Origin: Planctomycetaceae bacterium | GTDB taxonomy: Bacteria > Planctomycetota > Planctomycetia > Pirellulales > Thermoguttaceae | Length of the DNA stretch: 6,401 nucleotides | Direction: 5' to 3' | Assembly: GCA_031254675.1 (NCBI GenBank) | Contig: JAIRTV010000477.1 | Location: 1 to 6,401, forward strand | In this document: positions 6,203-6,401 of the stretch, piece after piece | Numbering within the stretch: position 1 is the first letter of the stretch | How the letters are laid out: each line of letters opens with the position of its first letter | Notes under the pieces: generated by a model | The model's input: only the letters and a program-made list of their open reading frames with translations | What the model was told of the DNA's origin: nothing | The model's database searches: none | Made by a program: the position numbers and the translations under genes

Positions 6203-6264
6203 TGAATTACACCCACGAAATCACACGCGACGCTCCCTTATCGGGAGCTGCGCAACTATGTGAT
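6196..6264. repeat. Degenerate repeat unit B with composite stem-loop
   Basis: Begins GTAACGCTGA and ends CGCAACTATGTGAT, 108 nt after unit A. It contains most of a composite stem: GAAATCACA (6217-6225) with TGTGATTTC (6259-6267), GCG with CGC (6227-6229, 6251-6253), and GCTCCC (6232-6237) with GGGAGC (6243-6248) around the loop TTATC. Three stacked helices, separated by small internal loops, look like a folded RNA domain. Confidence 0.45.
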
Positions 6265-6271
6265 TTCAAAA

Positions 6272-6313
6272 TAATTTTCTACCCGGAAAATCCGGTTGCT
6301 GTGTAGAAAATTA
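6272..6313. repeat. Two-tier hairpin with perfect 11-bp outer stem
   Basis: The outer arms TAATTTTCTAC (6272-6282) and GTAGAAAATTA (6303-6313) are perfect complements. Inside, CCGGA (6283-6287) and TCCGG (6291-6295) form a GC-rich tip with a 3-nt loop, and TTGCTGT (6296-6302) is a one-sided bulge. No T run follows on either strand, which argues against a terminator. Confidence 0.6.
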
Positions 6314-6401
6314 CAGTTCGCCTAAGCGACATTAGTTTTGTTGACGTACTCGATATTGTTAATACCCGAACAAAAATTCGGGCAATTTATTCTTCAAAAT
6401 A

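Larger units (their letters stand above)
6042..6382. other. Hairpin-rich non-coding region, possible structured RNA or hairpin-repeat cluster
   Basis: No convincing coding frame is present, yet inverted repeats follow one another almost without gaps. CAGATTA/TAATCTG: 6042-6048 with 6058-6064. CTTTG/CAAAG: 6065-6069 with 6073-6077. GCCG/CGGC: 6093-6096 with 6102-6105. TCGCTC/GAGCGA: 6116-6121 with 6132-6137. TGATAGG/CCCATCA (one G-U pair): 6149-6155 with 6162-6168. GCGTTACA/TGTAACGC: 6179-6186 with 6195-6202. A composite stem spans 6217-6267, another 6272-6313. A small one is TCGC/GCGA at 6318-6329, and CCCGAA/TTCGGG pairs 6365-6370 with 6377-6382. Several have GC-rich tips in an AT-rich setting, as expected for selected RNA structure. 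The strand is undecided. On the minus strand the region would run straight into the prepilin ribosome binding site; it matches no known RNA class that I recognise. Confidence 0.5.

Noticed and set aside
6182..6263. Open plus-strand frame through the hairpin region as a coding remnant
   Set aside because: The translation is arginine- and histidine-rich with no family resemblance and no start signal. It is better explained by the GC-rich stems.
6335..6366. Plus-strand promoter with TTGACG at 6341-6346
   Set aside because: The only -10-like sequences are at the wrong distance (about 12-13 nt), and no plus-strand gene follows within the window.
6365..6382. CCCGAA/TTCGGG hairpin as a terminator of a gene beyond the right edge
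   Set aside because: Only 6 bp of stem and no proper T run on either strand (CAATTTATTC on plus, TATTAACAA on minus). It was left as part of the hairpin cluster.
6042..6382. CRISPR array or integron attC sites
   Set aside because: There are no regularly spaced identical repeats with unique spacers, and the GTTRRRY/RYYYAAC core-site pairs are not met. The two repeat units are degenerate and differ in length.

Overview
This is a low-GC bacterial window with two halves. The left end carries two housekeeping genes on the plus strand: the C-terminal part of a monofunctional catalase, cut by the window edge, and a single-domain phosphopantothenoylcysteine decarboxylase (coaC). The middle and right carry two secreted pectin-degrading enzymes on the minus strand. 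The last ~680 bases hold no intact gene but contain regulatory signals, a broken prepilin gene start and a hairpin-rich non-coding stretch. The genes suggest a pectin-degrading planctomycete-like bacterium, possibly a gut- or plant-matter-associated Pirellulales relative. The clues are the PL10-type pectic acid lyase next to a PL11 lyase, a stand-alone CoaC, and a GFTLVE prepilin start of the kind that opens the many DUF1559 proteins of planctomycetes. This taxonomic reading is an inference; no rRNA or other marker is present.

Layout. 1-660: catalase C-terminus (+), followed by a strong intrinsic terminator at 679-727. 852-1391: coaC (+), with no visible Shine-Dalgarno. 1407-4076: rhamnogalacturonan lyase, family PL11 (-), convergent with coaC and only 15 nt away. 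4232-5722: pectic acid lyase, PL10-like (-), 155 nt upstream of the PL11 gene and in the same direction. 5723-5894: leader and promoter region of the lyase pair, with an extended -10 box, a perfect 10-bp palindrome and further dyads. 5929-6018: a 19-codon prepilin-like ORF (-) with a good ribosome binding site, enclosed in an inverted repeat. 6042-6382: dense succession of stem-loops, including two related ~65-70-nt units.

How the parts work together. The two lyases attack the two backbones of pectin: PL10 enzymes cleave homogalacturonan and PL11 enzymes cleave the rhamnogalacturonan-I backbone. Both have N-terminal signal peptides, so they probably act outside the cytoplasm. They share a strand and no convincing terminator separates them, so they may be co-transcribed from the promoter near 5860. 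No transporter, regulator or downstream sugar-metabolism gene is visible. The catalase and coaC look unrelated to the pectin genes.

The least explained part is 5929-6382, which could be a structured RNA, a family of dispersed hairpin repeats, or the decayed upstream region of a lost prepilin gene.
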